A DNA stretch of 64,000 nt from Bacteroidota bacterium (GTDB lineage Bacteria > Bacteroidota > Bacteroidia > AKYH767-A > 2013-40CM-41-45), in the NCBI GenBank assembly GCA_016720935.1, contig JADKJP010000006.1, positions 1,413,194 to 1,477,193 of the forward strand. Reading direction: 5' to 3'. The notes beneath the pieces were generated by a model. It worked only from the letters and a program-made list of their open reading frames with translations, searched no databases and had not been told where the DNA came from. This document shows, piece by piece, positions 1-9,311 of the stretch. The translations under genes were made by a program, and so were the position numbers. The stretch's first letter is position 1; each line of letters starts with the position of its first letter.

Positions 1-212
1 GTATGACCTACAAGCGATTCATCACTTTCAGTCTGCTCGGAAATGTACTTTGGATAACGGGTTTTTTACTCGCAGGCTTTGCCTTCGGGAACATTCCCGC
101 CGTCAAACAAAACTTCACTCTTGTAGTATTCGGTATTATCATTCTCTCTCTTTTACCAATGATTATTGCTTATATAAAGGCGAAATTCTTCCCTTCAAAA
201 ACTGCGAACTAA
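1..212 (+). CDS. DedA-family membrane protein, C-terminal part only
   Basis: The last 69 or so residues of a DedA (SNARE-associated/VTT) membrane protein. The visible part has two hydrophobic helices (about residues 8-28 and 39-58 of the fragment), a GN-x-W segment, and a 'GNIPAVKQN' stretch typical of the C-terminal end of DedA proteins, followed by a basic tail. DedA proteins are normally about 200 residues, so the beginning lies left of the window; the ATG at position 3 is probably internal. Family members are linked to polyprenyl-phosphate or phospholipid translocation in the inner membrane. Which lipid this one handles cannot be told from the fragment. It is followed 26 bases later by aroE on the same strand. 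Confidence 0.75.
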   Translation, partial: MTYKRFITFSLLGNVLWITGFLLAGFAFGNIPAVKQNFTLVVFGIIILSLLPMIIAYIKAKFFPSKTAN

Positions 213-238
213 TAATTTAACCTCAAATTCCTTCTATC

Positions 239-997
239 ATGAAACGTTTTGGTTTATTTGGTCACCCACTCGAACATTCCTACTCAAAGAAATTTTTTCT
301 CGAAAAATTTCAACGTGAAGGACGTAGTGATTGTGCATATGAAAACTATGACACAGAGAATATTTATGATTTAAAGCAAATCGTAAAAGACACTCCTGAC
401 CTGGTAGGACTGAATGTTACAATTCCTTTCAAGCAGGACATTATTCCTATGCTTGATAACCTGGATGACATTTCACAAAAAATTGGTGCAGTCAATACAA
501 TTCGTATTCATCGCCAGGACAATGGGAAATTTGAGCTCCACGGATTCAATACAGATGCATGGGGATTTGAACTGGCCATCCGCCCTATTCTTCGCCCTCA
601 TCACCGTCGTGCCCTGATTCTGGGTACCGGAGGTTCAGCCAAAGCAGTTTCATTTGTATTCCGTAAACTGAATATCGAACACTTCTTCGTAACCCGCGAG
701 GAATCCAGATTCCATTATTCTTATGCTGATCTGAACGCGAATACCATGAAAGCATTTCAGGTAATCGTGAACACCACTCCTCTTGGAATGTATCCAAATG
801 TGAATGAGTGTCCGAATATCCCTTACGAATTCCTGACACATAAAAACCTGTGTTTTGATTTGATCTACAACCCTGCACAAACAAAGTTTCTTGAGAAATC
901 GAAAGAAGCCGGTGCATTTATCCATAACGGTTTCCGAATGCTTCGCCTTCAGGCGGAAAAATCCTGGGAAATCTGGAATGAACCTATTTACGTTTAA
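239..997 (+). CDS. aroE: Shikimate dehydrogenase
   Basis: Reduces 3-dehydroshikimate to shikimate with NADPH in the chorismate pathway. The 252-residue protein has the whole family signature: the substrate-binding GHPLEHS loop at 8-14, NVTIPFK at 59-65 with the catalytic lysine K65, GAVNTI at 83-88, NTD at 104-106 with the catalytic aspartate D106, the NADP-binding GTGGSAKA loop at 129-136, and NTTPLGMYP at 178-186. Length is slightly short of the usual 270-290, which is common for Bacteroidota. The ATG is preceded by an AT-rich stretch without a clear Shine-Dalgarno, usual in this phylum. A strong terminator follows at once. The chorismate synthase gene lies about 15 kb away, so the pathway genes are scattered. 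Confidence 0.95.
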   Translation: MKRFGLFGHPLEHSYSKKFFLEKFQREGRSDCAYENYDTENIYDLKQIVKDTPDLVGLNVTIPFKQDIIPMLDNLDDISQKIGAVNTIRIHRQDNGKFELHGFNTDAWGFELAIRPILRPHHRRALILGTGGSAKAVSFVFRKLNIEHFFVTREESRFHYSYADLNANTMKAFQVIVNTTPLGMYPNVNECPNIPYEFLTHKNLCFDLIYNPAQTKFLEKSKEAGAFIHNGFRMLRLQAEKSWEIWNEPIYV

Positions 998-1000
998 AGA

Positions 1001-1026
1001 AAAGGCCGGTTTATCCGGCCTTTTTT
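1001..1026 (+). terminator. Rho-independent terminator after aroE
   Basis: A GGCCGG stem (1004-1009), a 5-base loop, CCGGCC (1015-1020) and six T residues, starting three bases after the aroE stop codon. Flanking A and T residues extend the stem. Textbook intrinsic terminator for the aroE transcript. Confidence 0.9.
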
Positions 1027-1130
1027 ATGCAAGGAAAAATTCAGAATTATAATATTTCCTGATAATCTGATTTACATTTTCTATTTTTAGAAGCCGTCTC
1101 ATTTATCCCTGAACCTTCAATTCTCCCGCA

Positions 1131-3149
1131 ATGCCCTTTCAAATTGAATCCGATTACAAACCTACCGGTGATCAGCCTCAGGCGATACAACAACTTGTGG
1201 AAGGTGTGAACCGCGGTGATACCGCACAAACCCTGCTAGGTGTAACAGGTTCCGGTAAAACATTTACCATCGCCAATGTCGTTGCACAAACACAAAGGCC
1301 AACGTTGGTACTGAGTCATAACAAAACCTTGGCAGCCCAATTGTACGGAGAGTTTAAACAGTTTTTTCCGCACAATGCTGTTCAATATTTTGTCTCCTAT
1401 TATGATTACTACCAGCCGGAGGCGTATATTCCTACAACAAATACATACATCGAGAAGGATCTCGCGATCAATGATGAAATCGAAAAGCTCCGTCTGAGCA
1501 CCACTACCGCTTTGCTTTCCGGTCGTGAAGATGTACTGGTGGTGAGTTCTGTTTCTTGTATTTATGGTATCGGTAATCCGGCAGACTTTAAATCAAACAT
1601 TATCAAAATAAGTGAAGGAGAAAAAATCAGTAGAAATTCTTTTCTGCATCGTTTGGTTACTTCGCTATACAGTCGGACAGACATCGAATTTACGAGAGGA
1701 AAATTCAGAGTTCGGGGAGAAACAGTGGATGTGTTCCTCGCTTATGGTGATATCGCCTATCGCATTAATTTTTTCGGTGATGAAATCGAAGAGATTGTGA
1801 CAATCGATCCGATTAGCGGGAGGACAATCGAAAAGAATCCTTCTGTCATCATTTATCCGGCAACCATCTTCGTCACAACTCCTGACCGGCAGCTCGAAGC
1901 GATCTGGCACATTCAGGAAGACATGGTGAAGCAGGTTGAATACATGAAAGGCCTTGGACAGCATCTCGAAGCAAAACGTCTGGAAGATCGTGTCACTTAT
2001 GATTTGGAAATGATCCGTGAATTGGGTTATTGTTCAGGAATTGAAAATTACTCACGCTACTTTGACGGACGCGATCCGGGTTCAAGACCTTTCTGTTTGC
2101 TCGATTATTTCCCCGACAATTACCTCATGGTGATCGACGAAAGTCACGCGACCATTCCTCAAATCCGGGCGATGTACGGTGGTGATCGTTCAAGAAAACA
2201 AAACCTGGTTGAATATGGTTTTCGTTTGCCCTCAGCCCTGGATAACCGTCCGCTCAAGTTTGAAGAATTTGAAACGATGGCTCATCAAACAATTTATGTC
2301 AGCGCGACTCCTGCAGATTATGAATTGCAAAAAAGCGAAGGTGTACTCGTTGAACAAGTCATCCGTCCTACAGGTTTGTTGGATCCGGTGATTGAAGTAA
2401 GACCAAGCCTGAACCAGGTGGATGATCTTCTCGAAGAAATTGACAAAACGGTTAAAGCCGGCGAAAGGGTCTTGGTTACTACGCTTACAAAACGAATGGC
2501 GGAAGAACTGACCAAATACATGACCAAATTAAATATCAATTGCCGCTACATTCACTCGGAAGTAGATACGCTCGATCGAGTTGAACTGCTGAGAGATTTA
2601 CGACTGGGAAATTTCGATGTTCTTGTTGGAATCAACTTGCTCCGGGAAGGATTGGATTTACCGGAAGTTTCGCTGGTCGCCATTCTGGATGCCGATAAGG
2701 AAGGATTTTTGCGTAGCAACCGTTCGCTCACCCAAACAGCAGGACGGGCAGCACGGAATATCAATGGCCGCGTAATTTTCTATGCCGACAAGATTACCGA
2801 CAGCATGCAAAAGACCATGGATGAAACATTACGGCGAAGAGAGAAACAAATTAAATACAATGAAGACAATGGTTTGTCTCCACAACAAATTGTGAAATCC
2901 ATCGAAAGTATCATGGGACAGACAAAAGTCGCGGATTCAAAATTGGCGGAACAGCATGCTTATGTTGAAAGCAACAAAGTGAGTATCGCTGCAGACCCTG
3001 TGGTTCAATACATGAATAAAGAAGAACTGAAAAAACTCATCGCCCAAACACGTAAATCAATGGAGCGTGCCGCGAAGGATCTTGACTTTATTGAAGCGGC
3101 CAGGTTGAGAGATGAAATGTATGAATTGGAAAAAATGATGAAAGCTTAA
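1131..3149 (+). CDS. uvrB: Excinuclease ABC subunit B
   Basis: DNA-damage recognition helicase of nucleotide excision repair; it takes damaged DNA from UvrA and loads UvrC. The 672 residues match the usual length. Visible are the Walker A GVTGSGKT (37-44), the beta-hairpin segment YYDYYQPEAYIP (90-101) that inserts between DNA strands, the Walker B/DEAD-like DESHAT (336-341), the helicase C-terminal motifs, and a C-terminal UVR domain (about 630-665) that contacts UvrC. The ATG starts a protein beginning MPFQIES, which fits the family N-terminus. The gene stands alone after the aroE terminator, 30 bases upstream of a VOC protein gene. Confidence 0.97.
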   Translation: MPFQIESDYKPTGDQPQAIQQLVEGVNRGDTAQTLLGVTGSGKTFTIANVVAQTQRPTLVLSHNKTLAAQLYGEFKQFFPHNAVQYFVSYYDYYQPEAYIPTTNTYIEKDLAINDEIEKLRLSTTTALLSGREDVLVVSSVSCIYGIGNPADFKSNIIKISEGEKISRNSFLHRLVTSLYSRTDIEFTRGKFRVRGETVDVFLAYGDIAYRINFFGDEIEEIVTIDPISGRTIEKNPSVIIYPATIFVTTPDRQLEAIWHIQEDMVKQVEYMKGLGQHLEAKRLEDRVTYDLEMIRELGYCSGIENYSRYFDGRDPGSRPFCLLDYFPDNYLMVIDESHATIPQIRAMYGGDRSRKQNLVEYGFRLPSALDNRPLKFEEFETMAHQTIYVSATPADYELQKSEGVLVEQVIRPTGLLDPVIEVRPSLNQVDDLLEEIDKTVKAGERVLVTTLTKRMAEELTKYMTKLNINCRYIHSEVDTLDRVELLRDLRLGNFDVLVGINLLREGLDLPEVSLVAILDADKEGFLRSNRSLTQTAGRAARNINGRVIFYADKITDSMQKTMDETLRRREKQIKYNEDNGLSPQQIVKSIESIMGQTKVADSKLAEQHAYVESNKVSIAADPVVQYMNKEELKKLIAQTRKSMERAAKDLDFIEAARLRDEMYELEKMMKA

Positions 3150-3179
3150 TTCTTCAATGAGGTTTCGACAAATCAATTT

Positions 3180-3572
3180 ATGAAACAAAATCTCGCTCTT
3201 ATTGCGCTTATTGTGGATGATTACGATGAAGCTCTTCACTATTATACTTCGGTCTTGAAATTCAATCTGATCGAAGATACAGTAATGAGCGAAACAAAGC
3301 GTTGGGTCGTCATTGCTCCCGAAGGTTCAAACGGGACTTCCCTCCTGCTGGCAAAAGCAAGTACAGAGGAACAAAAAAGCAGAATTGGAAATCAAACCGG
3401 CGGACGTGTCTTTCTTTTTCTTCATACGGATGATCTCCGGAGAGATTATGATTTTTTGAAATCCAAAAATGTCAAGTTTGTAAGAGAAATGATTGAAGAA
3501 TCCTGGGGAACAGTGGCTGTCTTTGCAGATAAATACGGAAACCTTTGGGATCTCATTCAGCCAAAAGTCTGA
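3180..3572 (+). CDS. VOC (glyoxalase/bleomycin-resistance) superfamily protein
   Basis: A single-module vicinal-oxygen-chelate protein of 130 residues. It starts with the typical first beta strand and helix ('ALIALIVDDYDEALHYYTSVLKF'-like, residues 5-27) and ends with 'ADKYGNLWDLIQPK', the conserved last strand where a metal ligand sits in many members. These proteins dimerise to form metal-dependent lyases, dioxygenases or antibiotic-binding proteins; the sequence alone does not show the substrate. It lies 30 bases after uvrB with no terminator between, so it may be read through from uvrB. It converges on a GNAT gene. Confidence 0.8.
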   Translation: MKQNLALIALIVDDYDEALHYYTSVLKFNLIEDTVMSETKRWVVIAPEGSNGTSLLLAKASTEEQKSRIGNQTGGRVFLFLHTDDLRRDYDFLKSKNVKFVREMIEESWGTVAVFADKYGNLWDLIQPKV

Positions 3573-3602
3573 ATGCACTTTTTATAATTTTATGGAAACA
3601 GC

Positions 3603-3622
3603 GAAACTTTGATTAAAGTTTC
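3603..3622. terminator. Hairpin between convergent VOC and GNAT genes
   Basis: Perfect 8-base inverted repeat GAAACTTT / AAAGTTTC with a 4-base loop, overlapping the stop codon of the minus-strand GNAT gene. There is no long T run on either side, so it may be a weak bidirectional terminator or an mRNA 3'-end stabiliser. Confidence 0.4.
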
Positions 3623-4074
3623 ATTTCCATTTTGAAAGTCATCCTTCCGAATTTCGGATGTTTCTCTTCCGGACTTGTCTGCACAAATCCAATCTTTTTA
3701 TAAAGTGAAACTGCAACCTCTAATGTTGATGCTGTTTCCAGTGTCATTGTCCGAAATCCTTTTTCTCTTGCCTGTTCAATGACTTTTTCAAGGAGTAATT
3801 TACCAATTCCTTTTCCCTGATAATTTTCACGTACTCCCATCTTGATCAATTCACAGGAATGTACTTCGTGAGGAACAATCGCGCAGGTTCCGACAACCAC
3901 ATCATCCAAAACAGCAAAAAAAACATATCCGCCTTCCTGAATAATCCTCTCAGGGTTTTCTAGAATTTCCAGATCAGCGGCCGTGATTGAATAATATTTA
4001 TTCAGCCATTCTACGTTGAGGCTTTTAAAATAACCATTGAACTTTTCGGAATACTGAACAATCTCTGTTGCCAT
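3613..4074 (-). CDS. GNAT-family N-acetyltransferase
   Basis: A 153-residue acetyl-CoA-dependent acetyltransferase. The core shows motif A with the pyrophosphate-binding loop in 'VRENYQGKGIGKLLLEKVIEQA' (about residues 79-100, Q/RxxGxG/A), preceded by the beta strands 'YVFFAVLDDVVVGTCAIVPH', and followed by 'AVSLYKKIGFVQT', the typical motif B. Substrate is unknown; small stand-alone GNATs act on amines of metabolites, antibiotics or protein N-termini. The ATG follows a terminator hairpin belonging to the upstream gene on the same strand, so it needs its own promoter, which I could not identify. Confidence 0.85.
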   Translation of the reverse strand: MATEIVQYSEKFNGYFKSLNVEWLNKYYSITAADLEILENPERIIQEGGYVFFAVLDDVVVGTCAIVPHEVHSCELIKMGVRENYQGKGIGKLLLEKVIEQAREKGFRTMTLETASTLEVAVSLYKKIGFVQTSPEEKHPKFGRMTFKMEMKL

Positions 4075-4079
4075 ACTGT

Positions 4080-4113
4080 TTAAAACAGAAACCCGCAGGA
4101 GCTGCGGGTTTCT
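4080..4113 (-). terminator. Terminator of the T9SS type A cargo gene
   Basis: Perfect 11-base stem AGAAACCCGCA / TGCGGGTTTCT (4087-4113) with a 5-base loop. On the minus strand it is followed by a short T run (GTTTT). It lies 13 bases past the stop of the 4126-5997 gene. Confidence 0.8.
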
Positions 4114-4125
4114 GATGTCTTATAT

Positions 4126-5997
4126 TTAACGGATAACCTGAAGTATCCGTGTTGCCTGTTTTGTAGTAGATGAAATTTTACAGAAATACAATCCACTTTT
4201 TAGATTGCTTAAATCTACCTGGATGATATTTTGAGATCCCGATTGGACTGCAGGATGATTTTCAATGATCAATCTACCGTCAGCAGAATACAGTTGCAAA
4301 GCGATGCTCTTATCATTGGTTCCATTCATATCCAGACTGAGCTGTGAAACAGAACCGGAAGGATTTGGATAAAATTCTCCGATTCCTTCATCCAATAATA
4401 CATTTGAAATTCCAACAGGAATGTTCACTGTATCAATGGTCGCGTTGATCATGAGATCTTCGACCTGACGGTTTCTGTAAATCGCCCAGGAATTGCTCAG
4501 TACTTCAAAGCTTCTGTTGCTGACCGGACCGGAAACATTCGTTCCAAGTGTGACACCAGCCCCATCCATGTTCCAGGAAACGTAGAAACTTCCGCTGTTG
4601 ATGATAATAGGTGTCGTGAGTGGGACATCCACCCACATCGGTGCAGAAAAAGAACTGTTCGGAACATAGATTGAATCCAATCTTGTTCCTACTCCGCCCA
4701 ATGGTCCATTGTCATCAAAAATTGACATATAAAAACCGACAAGGTTAACATTGGCCTGAACATAAGCATGAACAGTTGTGAGTTTGCATGGATAAAATGG
4801 TGGGACGAATTGCATCCCTGCTCCACCCTGAGTTCCCAGCCAGTTCAATCCAACACCATTGTTTAAACCATCATCAAAAGTTAACCTTATTGGTCTGTTG
4901 ATGGTATCTACAACAACCAGTTCCAATGTAGCGCTGTCATTACTCGGCGCGATGTCACCGGGATATAGTGTTCGTGTAACCTGTATGTAAGTACCTTCCA
5001 CCTGAGGGCTGAAGGTTTCGTTCATGGAAATTGAGGCGGTTGCCTGAGCAGGCATGGCCGCAGTAGTGACTGTATCGTCCACTTCAACCGTTCCGGTCAG
5101 ACCATTGACAGCAGTTGCTACATAAGAATAGACATTGAATGGACCCAGATTCACATTGCCGGCATTTTTTATTTCGCTGTTCATCACCCAGGGTGTTGGA
5201 GTGTGGTTGCTGATGAAGCGTCCGCCATTCGATGTGTTGTCATTGTACAAAGTAGAAGCATCCAATGCCTGGAAGGAGCTCGAAGCAGGATAAGTAAATT
5301 TCACAGCATAAGGGGTAACAAAATATCCCGATCCGCCTCCGGTTGGATTCAACATGCTTTGCAAGCCAACTCCACCATTGATATTTTCAATTCCTGCGGA
5401 CAGATATGGAGAATTTCCTCCTCCATAAGTTCCTGATTGTTGTTGGTATTGAAATGTGATGGAGCTGTCAACAGTGGAAAGAATCAACTGAAAGGTATTG
5501 CTTCCCTGATAGGACGGAGCATTTTGATCCCAGAAGGGAACATTCAGCCAGGAAACTACAAGGGAATCCTGGTTCGGACTGATCCAGTAATAACATTGTC
5601 CCGGATTTCCACTACCGTCAAAATTCAAATCCGCTGCCATGGCGGCGATATAATCCTGAGGAAGACTTGTGTTGGGGATAATTGGAAGCGGCACACTCAA
5701 CTGGCAACTTTGAAAAGCGATATAGCCGTTAGATCCAATCCAAAATTGATTCACATCATACCAATAATAATGAAAATTGAAATTCAACTGGAAAGGTCCC
5801 TGGGTGTTATCATCTGACAAACGTTCCACAAGCAATCTTCCGGGTTTGGTGAGGATGTCCACCCAATTGTATGTTGGACCCTGAGGATCCAGATTATCAC
5901 GCCAGATGTAACCATAAGCATCAGGTCCTCCGGAACCTGCAATACTCCGGAGAGTAAGGGTGAAAAATACGAGTGTTAAGTAGAGTATTTTCTTCAT
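4126..5997 (-). CDS. Secreted protein with type IX secretion (type A) C-terminal signal
   Basis: A 623-residue exported protein. An N-terminal signal peptide (MKKILYLTLVFFTLTLRSIAG) is followed by a large beta-rich region: a segment with 'NQFWIGSNGYIAFQS' resembling secreted propeller or lectin-like modules, a CARDB-like adhesion stretch at about 270-370 ('EIKNAGNVNLGPFNVYSYV'), and a further beta domain at about 370-520. The C-terminal 75 residues are a type A sorting domain: 'GEFYPNPSG', then 'LQLYSADGRLI', and 'DLSNLKSGLYFCKI', ending in a basic segment. That domain drives export by the PorSS/T9SS and, typically, attachment to the cell surface or release. No catalytic motif is visible, so it could be an adhesin. 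It is a single gene with its own terminator. Confidence 0.8.
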   Translation of the reverse strand: MKKILYLTLVFFTLTLRSIAGSGGPDAYGYIWRDNLDPQGPTYNWVDILTKPGRLLVERLSDDNTQGPFQLNFNFHYYWYDVNQFWIGSNGYIAFQSCQLSVPLPIIPNTSLPQDYIAAMAADLNFDGSGNPGQCYYWISPNQDSLVVSWLNVPFWDQNAPSYQGSNTFQLILSTVDSSITFQYQQQSGTYGGGNSPYLSAGIENINGGVGLQSMLNPTGGGSGYFVTPYAVKFTYPASSSFQALDASTLYNDNTSNGGRFISNHTPTPWVMNSEIKNAGNVNLGPFNVYSYVATAVNGLTGTVEVDDTVTTAAMPAQATASISMNETFSPQVEGTYIQVTRTLYPGDIAPSNDSATLELVVVDTINRPIRLTFDDGLNNGVGLNWLGTQGGAGMQFVPPFYPCKLTTVHAYVQANVNLVGFYMSIFDDNGPLGGVGTRLDSIYVPNSSFSAPMWVDVPLTTPIIINSGSFYVSWNMDGAGVTLGTNVSGPVSNRSFEVLSNSWAIYRNRQVEDLMINATIDTVNIPVGISNVLLDEGIGEFYPNPSGSVSQLSLDMNGTNDKSIALQLYSADGRLIIENHPAVQSGSQNIIQVDLSNLKSGLYFCKISSTTKQATRILQVIR

Positions 5998-6186
5998 GGT
6001 GTGGGAGATTGGTATGATGAATTTAATCTTATTTTGCTTTTGACCGACCGGAACAATTTGAATTTATTGTAATTTTCGTTCTTTGGAATTGAAATTTCAA
6101 GGAATTTAACATCTGTCCGGCTGGGTGATTGCAATATCAAACCAAATTAATTTATTTTTACATGAATTCAAAATCTATTCTTCAGT

Positions 6187-6504
6187 ATGAAAGAGATTAC
6201 AGTAGAGGAACTCAAAGAAAAAATCGACAGAAATGAGAATTTTCAGCTCATTGATGTAAGGGAGTCCTATGAATATGAAATCTGCAATTTGAATGGTGAA
6301 CTGATCCCCATGTCAACCGTTTTGGATAATATGGACAAGATTGCAAAAGACAAACCGGTAATCATTCATTGCAAATCCGGTGGAAGAAGCGGTGTGATTG
6401 TGATGGAACTGGAACGCCGGTTTGGCATGACAAATCTGTATAATCTGAAAGGCGGCATCCTCGCCTATTCCCGCAATATTGATCCGAGTATACCTATCTA
6501 TTGA
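6187..6504 (+). CDS. Rhodanese-like domain protein
   Basis: A single rhodanese module (105 residues). It starts with 'EITVEELKEKI', has the conserved 'LIDVRESYEYE' (21-31) and the active-site loop C62-KSGGRS-68. The cysteine accepts a sulfane sulfur as persulfide, and the six-residue loop length is typical for sulfur rather than phosphate substrates. Single-domain rhodaneses move sulfur to thiol acceptors, cyanide or biosynthetic proteins; the partner is unknown here. It converges with the 6513-7502 gene, with only 8 bases between the two stop codons. Confidence 0.9.
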   Translation: MKEITVEELKEKIDRNENFQLIDVRESYEYEICNLNGELIPMSTVLDNMDKIAKDKPVIIHCKSGGRSGVIVMELERRFGMTNLYNLKGGILAYSRNIDPSIPIY

Positions 6505-6512
6505 AACTATTA

Positions 6513-7502
6513 TTAAAAATAAAATGCGTGATACCGTGATTTTTTTCCCTTGCTGAATTCTATTGCAGGTGAAGGTAAATGAACAATGTTGATGAATTTA
6601 AAAATTGATCCAAGCAAAACCGATTTTGTTTTCACTCTTGCAAGATCAATATCCAGACTGATATAATATTGCCTGTATCGTTCAAATTCCGGTATAATTT
6701 TTCCATCCACTTCTGTCGGGTTTTCCTTTCCTCCGGTCATTCCTTCCGCTCCGAAACCTGCTCCGATACTTAACCAGTTTGGCAACCACTTTGTGTTTTT
6801 GAAAAACGAGCGTGGATTGATACTGATCCAATAACTCAATCCATTGTAGTCTTTCAGAATATTCTCCGGCAAATTACTTCCCAGCAGATTGGGTCTGTAT
6901 TTTGAATATTTACTTTGATGAAATGAATACTTCAGTACAATTCGTTGCTCTCCCCATGTGAGTTGCTGAGCAGTGAAAAGTCCGATTCCTGCAGTATTGC
7001 AAAGTACATCTCCGGTAGAAAATCCCCATTCTTCTGAAAAACCATCAAAGACTTCTACGGTAGTCTGGTACAAAAATGAAATTCCGCCAGCCAGCAAAGT
7101 AGATTTCTTATTGTTGTAACCAGTCCAGCGATAACATTTCATGAGAGGTTTAGCGATAGAATATGCATCCCATGCATGCCCGAATTTATCCATTTGCTCC
7201 CATTCCGCATTGTCATTAAAAAAGTGAAAAGAAGATTGAGGATAATTTTGATACCACTGTGTATACAACCAATACATACTCACAGGATACAAACCGACAA
7301 CGGTATAATTTAAAATTCTGGTTCTTTTACGATCAGGTGATTTTGCATTTTCTAACGACCAAACTGATGGAGAAGTGGAATCTGTGGGATGAATTATTTC
7401 CGATTCTGAATTATCTTCAAAAGAACCAGAACAAACTTCCGCGCAGCTAATTTTAGATTGATAAAAAAGAAGTGTGAGTAAAGTAAAAAACCGGAGGTTC
7501 AT
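6513..7502 (-). CDS. DUF2279 family (YfiM-like) membrane-associated protein
   Basis: A 329-residue exported protein with a short signal sequence (MNLRFFTLLTLLFYQSKISCA). The DUF2279 core is visible at about 85-195: 'EWEQMDKFGHAWDAYSIAK' with the conserved DKxGH motif, then the hydrophobic 'STLLAGGISFLYQTTVEVFDGFSEEWGFSTGDVLCNTAGIGLF', which keeps the G-D-x-x-x-N pattern of the family. The C-terminal third is beta-rich with aromatic residues and may be a partial outer-membrane barrel. Function of the family is unknown. It sits just downstream of a T9SS type B cargo gene on the same strand, 23 bases apart, so the two may be cotranscribed. Confidence 0.75.
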   Translation of the reverse strand: MNLRFFTLLTLLFYQSKISCAEVCSGSFEDNSESEIIHPTDSTSPSVWSLENAKSPDRKRTRILNYTVVGLYPVSMYWLYTQWYQNYPQSSFHFFNDNAEWEQMDKFGHAWDAYSIAKPLMKCYRWTGYNNKKSTLLAGGISFLYQTTVEVFDGFSEEWGFSTGDVLCNTAGIGLFTAQQLTWGEQRIVLKYSFHQSKYSKYRPNLLGSNLPENILKDYNGLSYWISINPRSFFKNTKWLPNWLSIGAGFGAEGMTGGKENPTEVDGKIIPEFERYRQYYISLDIDLARVKTKSVLLGSIFKFINIVHLPSPAIEFSKGKKSRYHAFYF

Positions 7503-7525
7503 AGATTAACAGTAGCCTGAAACGA

Positions 7526-9196
7526 TTACCTGATCAAAACAACTTTACCGGTTCTACCCTTCTCTTCACCATTACGAACGCTGTAGCTTACACGATAAAG
7601 GTAAATCCCCTCTTCCTGTCTCTTTCCCTGGTATGTTCCATCCCAACCACGCGATTGATCTACACTTTCAAAAATTAACTGTCCCCAGCGGTTGTAAATT
7701 TTCAGGTTGTAATTTTTAATCGCGCTGCCAAAGGGCAGAAATGTTTCGTTCAGGTTGTCTCCGTTGGGAGTGAAGGCATTCGGAAAAATAATATCGTTCA
7801 AACAATCTTCTGAAACAGATACTGTATCCGTACCGGAACATCCAGCAGTATTTGTAATTTTTACGGTATAAACTCCTGCCTGCTCAACTATATAATTCTG
7901 ATCAGTGGAAAGATCCTGCCATTCATAGGTATTAAAGTTTCCGGGGTGAAGCAAAAATGCTGAGCCTGGACACAATGTTGTATCCGGACCTAAATCAGGA
8001 ATTGGAAAAGCGTCAGGTCCGATGGGAACAATTACATCCGCACTGAGGTCACAGGAATTAGATGCCGTAATATTCACTGCATATTGTCCGGCACTCAGTC
8101 CGGTTGCAGTTGAACCGTTCTGAACAGGATCTGTATTCCACGCATACGAATTGATCGCCGTACTTCCACTCACCTGGACACTTGCTGTTCCATCCTTTGA
8201 ATTTACACAGGTCTCGGGAGTTGAAGAGGTTTCAGCACTGAGAATGTAAAGATCTGCTGATACAGTATAATCCGGTATGCAATCGTTTCCTGAAGTGAGC
8301 GTGATCGTATATTTTCCAGGCGAGGAGAAAGTATGCTGAGGTACCTGAAGATCACTTGTATTTGTCGCTGAGGAAGGATCACCAAAATCCCAGCTCCAGT
8401 TGGAATGACAGGATGATGTATCTTTAAATTCAACAGTGTTGGAGGAAACACAATTCCATGAGAACGTGAAAGGAAAATTTGAAGCTTCTTCTATTTTGAA
8501 AAGATCAAATGCGAATCCATCGTAATCATTGCAGGTGGTTCCGGATCCAAAAGTAAAGCGAAACATCACCTGTGTTTGTCCTGCAAGAAATGAAAGACAA
8601 TGTTTAGCAACAAGCCATCCACCACTGCCATGACCACCTCTGCAAGAACCCGAAGTTGCTTGAACCGTTCCTGCCCAACCTTGTGTTCCATTCGTGATGC
8701 TCGAAAGATTGGTAACATTATTTACGTTGTACCAGTTTTGATCAACACAATTATCAGGTTCGGAATAAGAACCAAGTGTTCTCCATGTTGTCCCGTCCGT
8801 TGAATATTGAAGATTGGCACCGTCGTACAAATATTCAGTATCCCAAAAGATAGAAACGGAAACCATAGGTTTTGACAATCCGCTGAAATCAAAGCAAGGA
8901 CTCATCACCCAGGAACGTTCTCCATAATTGTAGAATGAAGTATTTAAACCACCGGAAATCCAACAGTTGGTTCCTGAAGCAGCGGCATTAATCGTAGTCT
9001 TTGAAGGAGTCCCAAGCGCCCAGTCGGAATTACTTCCTCCGGAGGTCCATCCTGCCGGCCCACTTTCAAAATCCTCACTAAATGGAAAAGTTGTGATGGG
9101 ACTCACACATTGACCAATGGAATAACCGGGCAAGAGGAACAGACCAATTGCACCAAATAAGCTAAAAAAGCTGATTATTTTCCTGATTTTGATCAA
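7526..9196 (-). CDS. PKD-containing secreted protein, T9SS type B sorting domain
   Basis: An exported, probably surface-bound protein of about 556 residues. After the signal peptide (IRKIISFFSLFGAIGLFLLPGYSIGQ) comes a jelly-roll-like region (about 30-240) resembling MAM/LamG-type modules, a PKD domain with 'WSWDFGDPSSATNTSD' near 270-330, an SprB-type repeat region (330-400), a second Ig-like part and the C-terminal gliding-motility domain with 'FPNAFTPNGDNLNETF', 'LKIYNRWGQLIFES' and 'GWDGTYQGK'. That domain is the type B T9SS signal. No ATG is available; I chose the TTG at 9196 because an AGGAG (9202-9206) sits at good distance and the signal peptide then begins with a basic segment. A longer version from TTG 9229 is possible. 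Confidence 0.82.
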   Translation of the reverse strand: MIKIRKIISFFSLFGAIGLFLLPGYSIGQCVSPITTFPFSEDFESGPAGWTSGGSNSDWALGTPSKTTINAAASGTNCWISGGLNTSFYNYGERSWVMSPCFDFSGLSKPMVSVSIFWDTEYLYDGANLQYSTDGTTWRTLGSYSEPDNCVDQNWYNVNNVTNLSSITNGTQGWAGTVQATSGSCRGGHGSGGWLVAKHCLSFLAGQTQVMFRFTFGSGTTCNDYDGFAFDLFKIEEASNFPFTFSWNCVSSNTVEFKDTSSCHSNWSWDFGDPSSATNTSDLQVPQHTFSSPGKYTITLTSGNDCIPDYTVSADLYILSAETSSTPETCVNSKDGTASVQVSGSTAINSYAWNTDPVQNGSTATGLSAGQYAVNITASNSCDLSADVIVPIGPDAFPIPDLGPDTTLCPGSAFLLHPGNFNTYEWQDLSTDQNYIVEQAGVYTVKITNTAGCSGTDTVSVSEDCLNDIIFPNAFTPNGDNLNETFLPFGSAIKNYNLKIYNRWGQLIFESVDQSRGWDGTYQGKRQEEGIYLYRVSYSVRNGEEKGRTGKVVLIR

Positions 9197-9311
9197 AATA
9201 GCTCCTGTGATGGATATACAAAAAAACAAAAAAAAGGGACGCGAAGCTATGGATATCTTGTTGGGAGATGTTAAACAGGGATTGGCTAATATTACCTTGT
9301 TTATTGTACTT